Assembly: GCA_016841825.1 (NCBI GenBank)
Contig: JAENYK010000022.1
Span: 1 to 53,887, forward strand
Direction: 5' to 3'
DNA from: Halothermothrix sp.
GTDB taxonomy: Bacteria > Bacillota > Halanaerobiia > DY22613
Length of the DNA stretch: 53,887 bases
In this document: positions 26,790 to 35,441 of the stretch, one piece after another
Layout of the letters: every line of letters begins with the position of its first letter
Position numbering within the stretch: position 1 is the stretch's first letter
Made by a program: the position numbers and the translations under genes
The notes under the pieces: model-generated
Told to the model about the DNA's origin: nothing
The model's database searches: none
The model's input: only the letters and a program-made list of their open reading frames with translations

Positions 26790-27788
26790 TTAATTTTTGA
26801 TATAACTTCTCGGATTTTTCGGAACACCATTCACCCTGACTTCATAATGTAAGTGGGGACCGGTACTCTTACCTGAATTCCCAGAATATGCAATCACATC
26901 TCCGCGTTTAACATATTGACCACTCTGAACAGCCAATTTACTGTTATGTGCATATCTGGTCTGATAACCATAACCATGATCTATAAAGACAACACGTCCA
27001 TAACTACCCATCCAATCAGCATAAGTTACCTTTCCATCCGCTGTTGCTATAACTGGTGTACCATACCAGATACCTATATCCAAACCTTCATGAAAAGTGT
27101 TTTGAGATGTTACAGGATCTTTTCGAAAACCATATTCAGATGAGATATAACCCTTACCATCATCATCTAAAGGCCAACCAGTAGGTGTAGCTGCTTTCAA
27201 AGCATTATAATCTTCCACTTCACCTTCCAAATCAACCAATATTTCATCCTGTAATGGAAGTTCCACTCTGAGCATCCTTAACTCTTCTCTAATTTGAGAC
27301 AACAGGTCAAATGCATTGGTATTTAGATATTCACCACCACCACCAAGGGGATTAACACTTTCGCCATCCAATAATCTGTAATTAAAAAGAATCAGATCTT
27401 TGACCTTCTCATTACTGGCAACAGTCTGTTCATCAGAGATTAATGCTTCAATATTCTCGCCCTTTTTCTCCAATTCTAAAAGGACTTTACGCATAGCATC
27501 TGTCTCCTTAGCGACCTGAGCCAATCCTGCTTTTAAACTGATATTCTCTGTTTGGACAATAGTCAATTCATCAATCTTAGCATTAGCTGTTTGATTTTGG
27601 TCCAGAGATCCTTTATACAAGTATGTAACTATACTCATATATCCAATTAGGCAGAGAAATAGTAATAGAATAATAAATCTAGGTAATCGAAAACTGCGCA
27701 TTCGACCCCTGGAATGGGGAACGAAACTTAAAGTGATCCTTTCAAACAGATAATTTTTCAGGCGTCTTTTTATTTTTCTTGCTCTCAC
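26790..27788 (-). CDS. Membrane-anchored M23 metallopeptidase
   Basis: About 332 residues. A basic cytoplasmic N-terminus leads to one transmembrane helix (FIILLLFLCLIGYMSIVTYL, about residues 38-57), a coiled-coil stalk, then the LytM domain (about 205-330). Zinc ligands are seen as HEGLD (His and Asp) and HLHYE (HxH). It should cut peptidoglycan cross-bridges outside the membrane. I chose the GTG at 27788, 8 nt after GAGG. Co-transcribed with the bactofilin gene. Confidence 0.9.
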   Translation of the reverse strand: MRARKIKRRLKNYLFERITLSFVPHSRGRMRSFRLPRFIILLLFLCLIGYMSIVTYLYKGSLDQNQTANAKIDELTIVQTENISLKAGLAQVAKETDAMRKVLLELEKKGENIEALISDEQTVASNEKVKDLILFNYRLLDGESVNPLGGGGEYLNTNAFDLLSQIREELRMLRVELPLQDEILVDLEGEVEDYNALKAATPTGWPLDDDGKGYISSEYGFRKDPVTSQNTFHEGLDIGIWYGTPVIATADGKVTYADWMGSYGRVVFIDHGYGYQTRYAHNSKLAVQSGQYVKRGDVIAYSGNSGKSTGPHLHYEVRVNGVPKNPRSYIKN

Positions 27789-27921
27789 TACTGACACCTC
27801 TCTATTAATTAGATTAGGTACGCTTTTTGCGTATTTTTAACTATTGTGTAATTATTCTATACAATTAAAAAGAATTCCTGCATATCAACATTATAAGATT
27901 ATTTGATTTAGGCAAAAAGTC

Positions 27922-28425
27922 CTAATTTCCATCTTTTTCAGCTATCGCCCGCTTGATAGCCTCTCCCTCTTCATCAGATAACTGATATGAAGAGTGACCA
28001 TTTACAATAGGCTTTCCATAGAATCTACAATTTTCCCGATTATATAAACTGCTGATGACAACCCCATTATTATCACGATCCAGGAGAGCTATCGCAAAAC
28101 TCTGATCTCCTCCAACTTCGGAAAAAGGATTAAATCTAATCACTCCTACTTTGCTAAGACAACGCTGTAGAATGAGATTAATCTCCTCCTGGTTTATTAG
28201 AATTTTCCCCTGAGTCGATTTAACCTCTTCTACATCAGTATAGTACTGATTGATAATTGTCTCAATATTCATCCCATCTTGATTATGGGTTACTAGTTTA
28301 AGTTTCTTTTTTAAACCAAAAATCATTATCAAGTTTATTAACAGAAGTAAAAAAAGAACCATTACTATTACTGCTAGCAAGAAAAATGCCTGATCAGTTG
28401 ATAGTTTTTCTAAAAAAACTTGCAT
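27922..28425 (-). CDS. DUF4446 family protein
   Basis: 167 residues with one N-terminal transmembrane helix (FFLLAVIVMVLFLLLLINLI), a short charged linker, and a soluble domain with VIRFNPFSEVGGDQSFAIAL and VVISSLYNRENCRFYGKPI. This is the DUF4446 pattern. In Firmicutes it often lies beside parA-parB near oriC; here it is about 6 kb from parB. Function is unknown. AAGGAGG precedes the ATG. Confidence 0.85.
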   Translation of the reverse strand: MQVFLEKLSTDQAFFLLAVIVMVLFLLLLINLIMIFGLKKKLKLVTHNQDGMNIETIINQYYTDVEEVKSTQGKILINQEEINLILQRCLSKVGVIRFNPFSEVGGDQSFAIALLDRDNNGVVISSLYNRENCRFYGKPIVNGHSSYQLSDEEGEAIKRAIAEKDGN

Positions 28426-28709
28426 CAGTCTTCCTCCTTAGACTCTGCAGTATAATCATACCTGCAAATTTTATTTTATTAAAATAATATAATTGGTATA
28501 TATATCTCTGAAATAACTACAGGATTTTATTATCATATTATTATCTATATAAGCCCGTCAATCAATTATCGCCTATCAAACAACTTTACTCTATATAGTT
28601 TAATTTTAAAATATTTATACCTTATATTTTCCACATTATCCACATTTATCTGTGGATAAACGAATGTATGTTCCGTGAATATATGTTCGATTTCTCCACA
28701 GACTGTGGA
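28426..28709. other. Intergenic region with a DnaA-box cluster
   Basis: Between the PrcB-like gene and DUF4446. Apart from the DnaA boxes (28627-28723) it is AT-rich with no visible gene. Confidence 0.6.
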
Positions 28710-28723
28710 TTAAATGTGGATTA
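28627..28723. other. DnaA-box cluster outside oriC
   Basis: Six boxes in 97 bp: TTTTCCACA (28627-28635), TTATCCACA (28636-28644), TGTGGATAA (28651-28659), TTCTCCACA (28692-28700), TGTGGATTA (28704-28712) and TGTGGATTA (28715-28723). Two are perfect. It is about 15.5 kb from dnaA and overlaps the 3' end of the PrcB-like gene. Confidence 0.7.
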
Positions 28724-29039
28724 CTTTCAGGATATTTCCATTCTCTCTCTGGAAAACTATCTCCTTGATCTCCTGATTCAAATTTACAAGGTATTTTCTT
28801 GTCGGATAAGTTATCACCATAGTAACAAACCCTTTTGGATCAGGATCTTTAAACATAACTACCGCTTTCAATACAGTATCTTCCAGAATTACTTCCTTTA
28901 ATTTTATATCATAACCACCGGTTCGACATTCCCCCCTTGCCAGTATCAGATTCCACTGCCCATCTTCTTTCACACACTGATAATCTTCCATTTTCAGATT
29001 TTGAAGATCTTTTATCTCAGTGAACTCGATACTTTTCAT
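28710..29039 (-). CDS. PrcB C-terminal domain-like protein
   Basis: 109 residues. The second half matches the PrcB-type domain as I know it: GECRTGGYDIKLKEV, then FKDPDPKGFVTMVITYP. In treponemes PrcB stabilises a protease complex; in Firmicutes such small proteins have unknown roles. There is no signal peptide. AAGGAGGTG precedes the ATG. It follows the DSD1-like gene by 37 nt. Its stop codon lies within a DnaA box. Confidence 0.7.
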   Translation of the reverse strand: MKSIEFTEIKDLQNLKMEDYQCVKEDGQWNLILARGECRTGGYDIKLKEVILEDTVLKAVVMFKDPDPKGFVTMVITYPTRKYLVNLNQEIKEIVFQRENGNILKVIHI

Positions 29040-29076
29040 CTATTTCACCTCCTTAACAGATTATCTGTATAATAAC

Positions 29077-30183
29077 TTACTTTAATCTCCCTCTGCCCTT
29101 TACTTTCCAGATCTCAGCCACCTCTTCATTTCTTATCAAATAAACTTCATCAAATAGATTAATTACTGGACAAGCATGATTGGGAATAATCTCAATCTTA
29201 TCTCCAATCTGTAAAGGACTATCCGGCGAAACTTTAAGAATACCATGTTCTTCCGAAAGTCTCTCTATAATTACATCTTCATGCCCTTTAACCAGACCAA
29301 AACCTTTAACTGAACTTTTGCCATGAGCTCCTTGATCTAAGGCCAGTGTCTTGCTTCCGGCGTCGATCACTATCCGTTCGGGAGATGGTCTCGAAATAAC
29401 TGTAGCCAGGACACTTAGTGAACAATCTTCTTTAACCGCAACCCCCAGGCCAATCTGGATTGCATCATAGAAAACGTAATTTCCAGGTCTGGTTTCAGTA
29501 ACCCCTTTAACCATTCCAGAAATCTTAGCAGTTGGAGTAGATCCTACACTTATGACCTGAACCTCAATATTATTCTTTCTCAAAAGTTCAGCAGTTTGAA
29601 CCATCTCTTCTCCCTCTCTTTTGCCAATCTGTATAACCTCTTCAGGAGAACTTGAACCATATACATGACCTGCATGGGTCATAATTCCTAAAAAAAGTAA
29701 ATTAGGTAATTGAATAATCTCCTTAACCAGGTTCAAAGTATCTGTACCGGGGAGAACTCCACATCGATTCAATCCTGTATTAACTTCGACCAACACCTGT
29801 ATCTCTCTTCCATACTCCTGACAGATACTATTTAATTCTCTGGCGCCAACCAGACTATCAACGGTCACCTGAATATCAGCTTTCTCCAATAAAACCATCA
29901 ACCGCTCTAATTTCTGACGACCTATTATCTGGTAAGCAATCAAAATATCTTTAATTCCCTCTTCTACCATCACTTCTGCTTCACCTAGTTTTGACACAGT
30001 AATTCCACCAGCCCCCATAGCCAATTGGGCTTTGGCGATCGGAGGTAACTTGTGTGCTTTCGTATGTGGACGTAAATTTATATCGACATGTTCTGCAAAA
30101 TAAGCCATATCCTCAATGTTTCTCAATAACAATACTTCTCTAATTAATAATGCCGGTGTATCCAATTCATGTACTTTAGTCAT
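29077..30183 (-). CDS. PLP-dependent D-serine dehydratase / D-threonine aldolase family enzyme
   Basis: About 368 residues. The N-terminal TIM barrel is of the alanine-racemase type, with the PLP lysine in RPHTKAHK near residue 45. The C-terminal domain has the metal site of the DSD1/D-threonine aldolase family, NHACPVINLFDEVYL. It should act on a D-hydroxy amino acid (dehydration or retro-aldol cleavage); the exact substrate is open. I chose the ATG at 30183, behind AAAAGGAGTG. It follows the DUF554 gene by about 20 nt and is probably co-transcribed with it. Confidence 0.88.
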   Translation of the reverse strand: MTKVHELDTPALLIREVLLLRNIEDMAYFAEHVDINLRPHTKAHKLPPIAKAQLAMGAGGITVSKLGEAEVMVEEGIKDILIAYQIIGRQKLERLMVLLEKADIQVTVDSLVGARELNSICQEYGREIQVLVEVNTGLNRCGVLPGTDTLNLVKEIIQLPNLLFLGIMTHAGHVYGSSSPEEVIQIGKREGEEMVQTAELLRKNNIEVQVISVGSTPTAKISGMVKGVTETRPGNYVFYDAIQIGLGVAVKEDCSLSVLATVISRPSPERIVIDAGSKTLALDQGAHGKSSVKGFGLVKGHEDVIIERLSEEHGILKVSPDSPLQIGDKIEIIPNHACPVINLFDEVYLIRNEEVAEIWKVKGRGRLK

Positions 30184-30203
30184 CAAATTCACTCCTTTTA
30201 ATA

Positions 30204-30887
30204 TCATCCGAAAAAGTACACCATAGCTACAGCAATAAAAATAGCAGGCAATAGGTTTCCTACTTTAATCTTTGTAATTTCTAACACATTTAAACCTATC
30301 GCCATGATTAGAAGACCACCAGTTGCAGTCATCTCAGTCACAATAGCTGTCGTCATTAATGGTTCTACCCATTGAGCAGCTATAGTTAGTATTCCCTGAT
30401 ACAGAAAAACCGGAACTGCGGATAATACTACCCCAATTCCCATAGTAGCTGCAAAAGGAATAGCCGAGAACCCGTCTATCATTCCCTTTGCAATCAAAGT
30501 TGAAGGATCATTATTCAATCCATCCTGAATCGCCCCCATAATCGCCATCGCTCCTACACAATAGATCAAACTGGTCCGCACAAAGGCTGTAGCAATACTT
30601 CCTTCACCCTGACCAGGCTTAAATTTACTCTCAATCCATCTACCTAATCTATGTAGATATTCTTCAATATCAATTAGTTCACCAATGATACCACCAAAAA
30701 CAATACTCAAAATCACCATTAAAAGATTTTCCGATTTAATTGCCATCTGCATCCCAACCAGGAGAACCGTTAAACCCAGACCCTGAATTACTGTGGATTT
30801 AATCTTCTCTGGAAAGCGATGTCCCAGTATTGAACCTACTAATCCGCCTGTTATAATCGCAATAGCATTAACTAGTGTGCCTATCAT
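30204..30887 (-). CDS. DUF554 family membrane protein
   Basis: 227 residues with about six or seven transmembrane helices. Family patterns are GTLVNAIAIITGGLVGSILG at the start and FVRTSLIYCVGAMAIMGAIQ mid-protein. It is a probable transporter of unknown substrate. AGGAGAG precedes the ATG. First gene of a DUF554-DSD1-PrcB-like unit. Confidence 0.88.
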   Translation of the reverse strand: MIGTLVNAIAIITGGLVGSILGHRFPEKIKSTVIQGLGLTVLLVGMQMAIKSENLLMVILSIVFGGIIGELIDIEEYLHRLGRWIESKFKPGQGEGSIATAFVRTSLIYCVGAMAIMGAIQDGLNNDPSTLIAKGMIDGFSAIPFAATMGIGVVLSAVPVFLYQGILTIAAQWVEPLMTTAIVTEMTATGGLLIMAIGLNVLEITKIKVGNLLPAIFIAVAMVYFFG

Positions 30888-31390
30888 CTGTATCTCTCCT
30901 ATTTAGTAAATTATCCTTATTTTAATTCTATGCTCAAAGGAAAAAACCTCTATTTTTCTATCCACTAACCTCAGCTTAGGACTAAAGTTTGACTGAACAA
31001 TTGGATTTGTAAAAGGTTTTTGCTAAGGTCTGCTCTTTCAGCCACTAATAATTACTTATTAGTATTTAACAGTAATCGAAAAAAAAAAACACTGAAAAAG
31101 TCTGTAATTCTGGTTACAGTGCTTTTTCAGTGGTATTAGCACATCTTCTATTAAGAAGAGCAGGCTAGTCATGTTAAGTATTCAATCATTTGACAAATCG
31201 GATATTTGTTATCTGATTAATAATAACATAGTGAAAAACCCTATTCTGACAAGGTTTTTGTCATTCTAAACATATTCGGATTTTTATTGTCTTAATAAAT
31301 TTTCTGTAACCAAAAACTTATCTCTTTTCATCTCTACCCTTAGATTTTAGTAATTGGACTTTCAAAGTCTGATTATTTAATAACTTAATT
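30888..31390. other. 503 nt gap between the trkA-type and DUF554 genes
   Basis: No gene is supported. It holds a strong minus-strand terminator (31081-31132) 260 nt after the trkA-type stop, so a long 3' untranslated region or a small RNA could be made here. A weaker AAAAACC/GGTTTTT hairpin lies at about 31233-31259. Confidence 0.5.
31081..31132 (-). terminator. Strong terminator downstream of the trkA-type gene
   Basis: CACTGAAAAAG (31090-31100) pairs with CTTTTTCAGTG (31122-31132), and inner CTGTAA pairs with TTACAG. On the minus strand ten T residues follow. Confidence 0.85.
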
Positions 31391-32068
31391 TTAATCCTGC
31401 TGTTCGCTAGAATTGCCATTAAGACATTTCCGCAATTCCAACTCTTCATGAGGATGAGTCAAAGCTATTATCTTATCATTTTCCAGAATTATTGTCTTAC
31501 CTCTCGGAACCAGAGCATTATTACCACGTAAGATAGTTATCAAAATAGCTTCACTGGGTGGATTTATATCTTTAATCATCTTATTTATCACAGGCGACCC
31601 TTCTTTAATCGTAATCTCAACCATAATTAGATCATGTTTTGGAATATTAAATAAGGAAGTAATATCCTTCATAGTTACCTTTTGATCAACTAAGGCTGCC
31701 AAAATAGCTGTACTACTAACTGCTACGTTCACCCCAAGCCACTCAAATAATTTTTCATTCCCAGGTGTATTCACAGTTGCAAAAGTTCGAGGAACCTGAA
31801 ACTGTCTCTCTGCTAATTGACAGATAACCAGATTATCCTGATCATCTTCGGTTACAGCCAGAAGGACTTCCACATTTTCAATGCCAGCTTTTTCCAAAGT
31901 TTTGACTTCAGAACCATCACCAGTAATGACTTTTATCGGAAATTTCTCTTCAAGCATCAGACATTTCTCTATATCTTGCTCTATCAAAGTTACTGAATGA
32001 CCTCTACCCAGGAACTCTTTTACTAGAAAACGACCGGCTTTGCCACCACCTACTATCAAAATTTGCAT
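31391..32068 (-). CDS. trkA: TrkA/KtrA-type K+ uptake regulator (RCK protein)
   Basis: 225 residues. The N-terminal RCK/Rossmann domain has the nucleotide-binding loop GGGKAGRFLVKEFLGRGH, then IEQD and GDGSE. A TrkA-C domain (about 135-215) follows, with SPVINKMIKDINPP. It should gate a K+ channel subunit in response to NAD(H) or ATP/ADP. No trkH or ktrB partner is in view. AGAGAGGAAG precedes the ATG. Confidence 0.9.
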   Translation of the reverse strand: MQILIVGGGKAGRFLVKEFLGRGHSVTLIEQDIEKCLMLEEKFPIKVITGDGSEVKTLEKAGIENVEVLLAVTEDDQDNLVICQLAERQFQVPRTFATVNTPGNEKLFEWLGVNVAVSSTAILAALVDQKVTMKDITSLFNIPKHDLIMVEITIKEGSPVINKMIKDINPPSEAILITILRGNNALVPRGKTIILENDKIIALTHPHEELELRKCLNGNSSEQQD

Positions 32069-32110
32069 TACTAATCTTCCTCTCTTTTAAATAAATTTCT
32101 CAAATATCAA

Positions 32111-32136
32111 AGAAAAAGAAACCGTATGACGGTTTC
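32111..32136 (-). terminator. Terminator after the Spo0E-like gene
   Basis: GAAACCG (32118-32124) pairs with CGGTTTC (32130-32136); on the minus strand TTTTTC follows. Confidence 0.75.
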
Positions 32137-32186
32137 CTGAAAGGTCCTTTAATAGTGTATAATCTTTTACCTCCCATGTCAAGTAC

Positions 32187-32369
32187 TTATATATTACAGG
32201 CTTTCTTCTTTTCATATTCATTTTTCTGAAATTGCATCCATTGTAAAATTAACTCATCAAGCTTTTGACTTATATGTAGAATATCAGTTCTTGATTCGGC
32301 ATTTTCTAGAGCCTGGTATAACTTATTTCGTAGAAGTTCTATCTCTGCTTTCAAAGCTAAATTCTCCAA
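32187..32369 (-). CDS. Spo0E-like aspartyl-phosphate phosphatase
   Basis: About 60 residues, two helices in a hairpin. The second helix holds the family motif SQKLDELI (here ILHISQKLDELILQW). Such proteins remove phosphate from Spo0A and so delay sporulation. I chose the TTG at 32369, 8 nt after GGGAGG; an upstream TTG lies inside that site. It has its own terminator. Confidence 0.82.
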   Translation of the reverse strand: MENLALKAEIELLRNKLYQALENAESRTDILHISQKLDELILQWMQFQKNEYEKKKACNI

Positions 32370-32499
32370 ATTCTTCCCTCCCAAATTATAGCTTTTTTAT
32401 AAATAAATTCATAAATTACATTATATTTAATTTACAATCCTTTGCACTATATATTTAGTATATTTTATCCAAATTGAAAATTTATATTCCTCAGATTAT

Positions 32500-33648
32500 T
32501 TAGCTTACTTTGTCAGCAATCTGTCGTATAGCTATTACCGCCTGGTTTATCTCTGTTTGAGTATTAAAATAACCAAAACTAGCTCTAACCACTCCCTGTT
32601 GCAAAGTCCCAATTGTCTGATGAGTCAAAGGAGCACAATGTAAACCACTACGAACAGCAATATCAAATACCTGATCCAAAATATATCCCACTTCAGAAGA
32701 ACTCTCCTCGCCTATATTAAACGATACCACTGGAGTTCTGGGTTTTTCTACCCCAGGTCCATATATTTTCACATTTTCAATCTCAACCAGACCGTTCATA
32801 AAAGATTGACATAAACTCATCTCATGTGCTCTAATTTTGTCTAGACCTTCATTTTTTATAAACTTTATTCCTTCGCCTAATCCAGCAATTCCTATGCTGT
32901 TAGCTGTCCCACTCTCATATTTTTCTGGCCAGACTTCAGGTTGATACAACTCTTCAGACTTACTTCCAGTACCACCAGCAAATATTGGCTTAACTTCTGT
33001 TCCCTTACGAATAAATAATCCCCCTGTTCCTGGGGGGCCATATAGTGATTTGTGTCCAGCAAAAGCCATCAGATCAACATTCAACTCACTTAGATTAATT
33101 GGAAAAACCCCTGCTGTTTGCGCAGCATCAACCATAAATAGAACTTTATTATCTTTAGCCACTTGACCTATTTTTTTTAAATCAAAAAGATGACCTGTAA
33201 CATTAGAACCATGAGATACAACAATCATTTTGGTCTCAACCTTAATACTTTTCTTCAGCATCTCCAGGTCCAGATCTCCTGATTCATCTAGCTCGACAAT
33301 CGATAATTCAATTACGCCCTCCTTCTCTAACTCCTTCAAAGGACGAATAACTGAGTTATGTTCCAGAGAAGAAGTAATAATGTGATCTCCCACCTTTACT
33401 ACACCTTTAATCCCCAGATTCAATGAATGAGTAGTACTTGTAGTAAAAATAATCTCAGAAGAATCCTGAGCTCCAAAAAATTCAGCCACTGCCTCTCTGA
33501 CTTCATATACCTTCCTTCCCGCATGTGCTGCCATCTTATGACCTGCCCGTCCTGGATTTGCTCCATAGTTTCTAAAAAAACTATCCATCTCTACATACAC
33601 CGCTTCCGGCTTGGGCCAGGTCGTAGCTGCATTATCAAGATATATCAC
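32500..33648 (-). CDS. Cysteine desulfurase-like aminotransferase class V
   Basis: 382 residues. It begins MIYLDNAATTWPKP, typical of NifS-like proteins. The PLP lysine is in AFAGHKSLYGPPGTGG (about residue 196). The loop with the catalytic cysteine is SGLHCAPLTHQTIG (about 340). It belongs to the group of NifS relatives often annotated as a cysteine desulfurase family protein; sulfur acceptor unknown, and no iscU is in view. The start is GTG at 33648 behind AGGAGG. Confidence 0.9.
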   Translation of the reverse strand: MIYLDNAATTWPKPEAVYVEMDSFFRNYGANPGRAGHKMAAHAGRKVYEVREAVAEFFGAQDSSEIIFTTSTTHSLNLGIKGVVKVGDHIITSSLEHNSVIRPLKELEKEGVIELSIVELDESGDLDLEMLKKSIKVETKMIVVSHGSNVTGHLFDLKKIGQVAKDNKVLFMVDAAQTAGVFPINLSELNVDLMAFAGHKSLYGPPGTGGLFIRKGTEVKPIFAGGTGSKSEELYQPEVWPEKYESGTANSIGIAGLGEGIKFIKNEGLDKIRAHEMSLCQSFMNGLVEIENVKIYGPGVEKPRTPVVSFNIGEESSSEVGYILDQVFDIAVRSGLHCAPLTHQTIGTLQQGVVRASFGYFNTQTEINQAVIAIRQIADKVS

Positions 33649-34543
33649 TGTACATCCTCCTATTCTTGTTGTTCCTTTACATCATCTTTTGTGCACAATC
33701 CCAAAAGAAAATAACACAGTCATCCCATCAGCAGACTAAATCTTACTAACGACTAAACAGCACATCTCCAACCAAACTTTTTCAACTCCAATTCTTTTTA
33801 CATAGAGACAAACTTTTATTAAAACAAAGAATTTATTATATCTTCTTATTCCGCATTCGTACTAAATTCTCCTTCCAAAATAATCATTTTATTTACGACA
33901 TTTTGCCTAACAGATAAACAAATCATTTCATTCAAATATTAAGACCACAATCTTTTCAAAAATAATCTCATCAGTTACGCCTTTATTGTCCGATTCATAA
34001 GTTCTACCTTCTCCATTATTTCTTTAGATCAGTTTAAAATCTTATACCTTTCTATTATCAACTCTCCAGATAACTTCTCCGATTTCCTGCCTATACTTTT
34101 ATTTGCATTAGCGTAATTTCCCAAGCTTGTTTTAAAGATTGTCCATGAATATAAATACATCTACAAGTTTTTTAAAATTATAAACCAGACACTACACTAA
34201 CATTATATTATTCAGCAAATTTTAATAGATGTCTAATTATTTTAACCGTAGCAGATAAATTAACTCTACAGTCAAATAGGCTATCTACTTTTCAGTTTAC
34301 AGCCTAATTGGACATCAAACATTCACATCAACAAGTCGATTTATTGAGTTTTTTCAGTCAAGGGATATTCATCTTATTAAGCGGTCAAATCAGATTTTTT
34401 AACTCATCCCATACTGTATTTTCTATAGCTAATCCTGACAACTGTTTAATTATACTTACTGAATATTAATTTTCATTTTATTAATATCAAAATTTGAGAT
34501 TTCAAAATTTGTTTCATTTCTTCTCAAGTAATCTTTTCCACGC

Positions 34544-34584
34544 AAAAAATGTTCCACGCTATAATGTTTCACGTGGAACATTTT
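34544..34584 (-). terminator. parB terminator with an embedded parS
   Basis: On the minus strand AAAATGTTCCACG (34572-34584) pairs over 13 bp with CGTGGAACATTTT (34546-34558), and T residues follow (34544-34549). The hairpin begins 2 nt after the parB stop. parS at 34565-34580 covers the loop and most of one arm. Confidence 0.75.
34565..34580. promoter_or_regulatory. parS site 1
   Basis: TGTTTCACGTGGAACA matches the Firmicute parS consensus with one break in symmetry. It overlaps the parB terminator. Confidence 0.85.
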
Positions 34585-34586
34585 AA

Positions 34587-35441
34587 TCACTCTCCCAATA
34601 TATCAAGCACTCTTTGAAAATCATCATTTGATTTACATTCAATCGTAATAGTTTTATTATTCTTTGTTTCTCCAAACTTCACCCTAGTTCCAAATTTGTC
34701 CTCCAAATTATTTCTTAATTGTTCAAGCAGCGGATCCTTATCTCTTTTTTTCTTCCGCGAATTATCTTTCTTTTTGAGAAAGTTAATATAGTCTTCCAAT
34801 TGACGAACAGACATTTTTTCTGAAATACACTTTTCACAAACTTTAAGCATCTCTTTTTCGGTATCTAGTCCGAGTAAAGCTCTAGCATGTCCCATATAAA
34901 TTGTTTCACGTGAAACATATTCTTGAATTAAAGTTGGTAGATTTAACAGTCTGATCATGTTAGCAACAGCAGCCCGACTTTTACCGATCCGTTTAGCCAC
35001 TTCTTCCTGAGTAAGGTTAAACTGTTCGATTAATTGTTGATAAGCTAGTGCTTCTTCAATCGGATTCAAGTCTTCCCTCTGTAAATTCTCAATAAGCGCT
35101 AATTCCATCATCTGACGATCATCTATATTCTTCTCTATCGCAGGAATAGTAGTTAACTGTGCCAGTTTACTCGCCCGCAATCTTCTTTCTCCAGCGACCA
35201 ATTGATATTTGTCTCCGATTTTCCGTACACTAATGGGTTGAATAATCCCATTCTCTTTAATTGATTCACTTAGTTCTTTAAGTTGGTTTTCATCGAACTG
35301 TCTTCTGGGCTGAAATGGATTAGGTTCTATCTCATCTATATCTACCTCTACAACTTTAGTACAGTTATCATTTACTACATTATTTGGTTCGTCATCGGGG
35401 AGTAAGGCGCCCAGACCTTTCCCCAATCTTTTTTTACTCAT
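34587..35441 (-). CDS. parB: Chromosome partitioning protein ParB (Spo0J)
   Basis: About 284 residues. It has the CTPase/N-terminal domain (VEVDIDEIEPNPFQPRRQFD; GERRLRASKLA), the helix-turn-helix EEVAKRIGKSRAAVANMIRL, and a C-terminal dimerisation domain. It clamps onto DNA at parS and spreads, helping origin segregation with ParA. The specificity positions read Arg (KSRAA), Met, Asn and Gly (GHARALL), with Arg and Gly as in parS-type proteins. The ATG at 35441 lies within the last codons of parA; a TTG two codons earlier is the alternative. Confidence 0.96.
   Translation of the reverse strand: MSKKRLGKGLGALLPDDEPNNVVNDNCTKVVEVDIDEIEPNPFQPRRQFDENQLKELSESIKENGIIQPISVRKIGDKYQLVAGERRLRASKLAQLTTIPAIEKNIDDRQMMELALIENLQREDLNPIEEALAYQQLIEQFNLTQEEVAKRIGKSRAAVANMIRLLNLPTLIQEYVSRETIYMGHARALLGLDTEKEMLKVCEKCISEKMSVRQLEDYINFLKKKDNSRKKKRDKDPLLEQLRNNLEDKFGTRVKFGETKNNKTITIECKSNDDFQRVLDILGE
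34902..34917. promoter_or_regulatory. parS site 2 (inside parB)
   Basis: TGTTTCACGTGAAACA is a perfect 16 bp palindrome and an exact parS. A parS inside parB (spo0J) is also known in Bacillus. Confidence 0.92.

Larger units (their letters stand above)
33649..34586. other. 938 nt AT-rich gap before parB
   Basis: No gene is seen on either strand. Near the right end are TTTTCCACGC and TGTTCCACGC half-sites (34534-34560) and the parS site in the parB terminator. The rest shows no structure I can support. Confidence 0.5.

Noticed and set aside
31133-31390. 15-codon frame beginning ATGAAAAGAGAT on the minus strand after the trkA-type gene
   Set aside because: It is too short to support, although AAGGGTAGAG lies before it.
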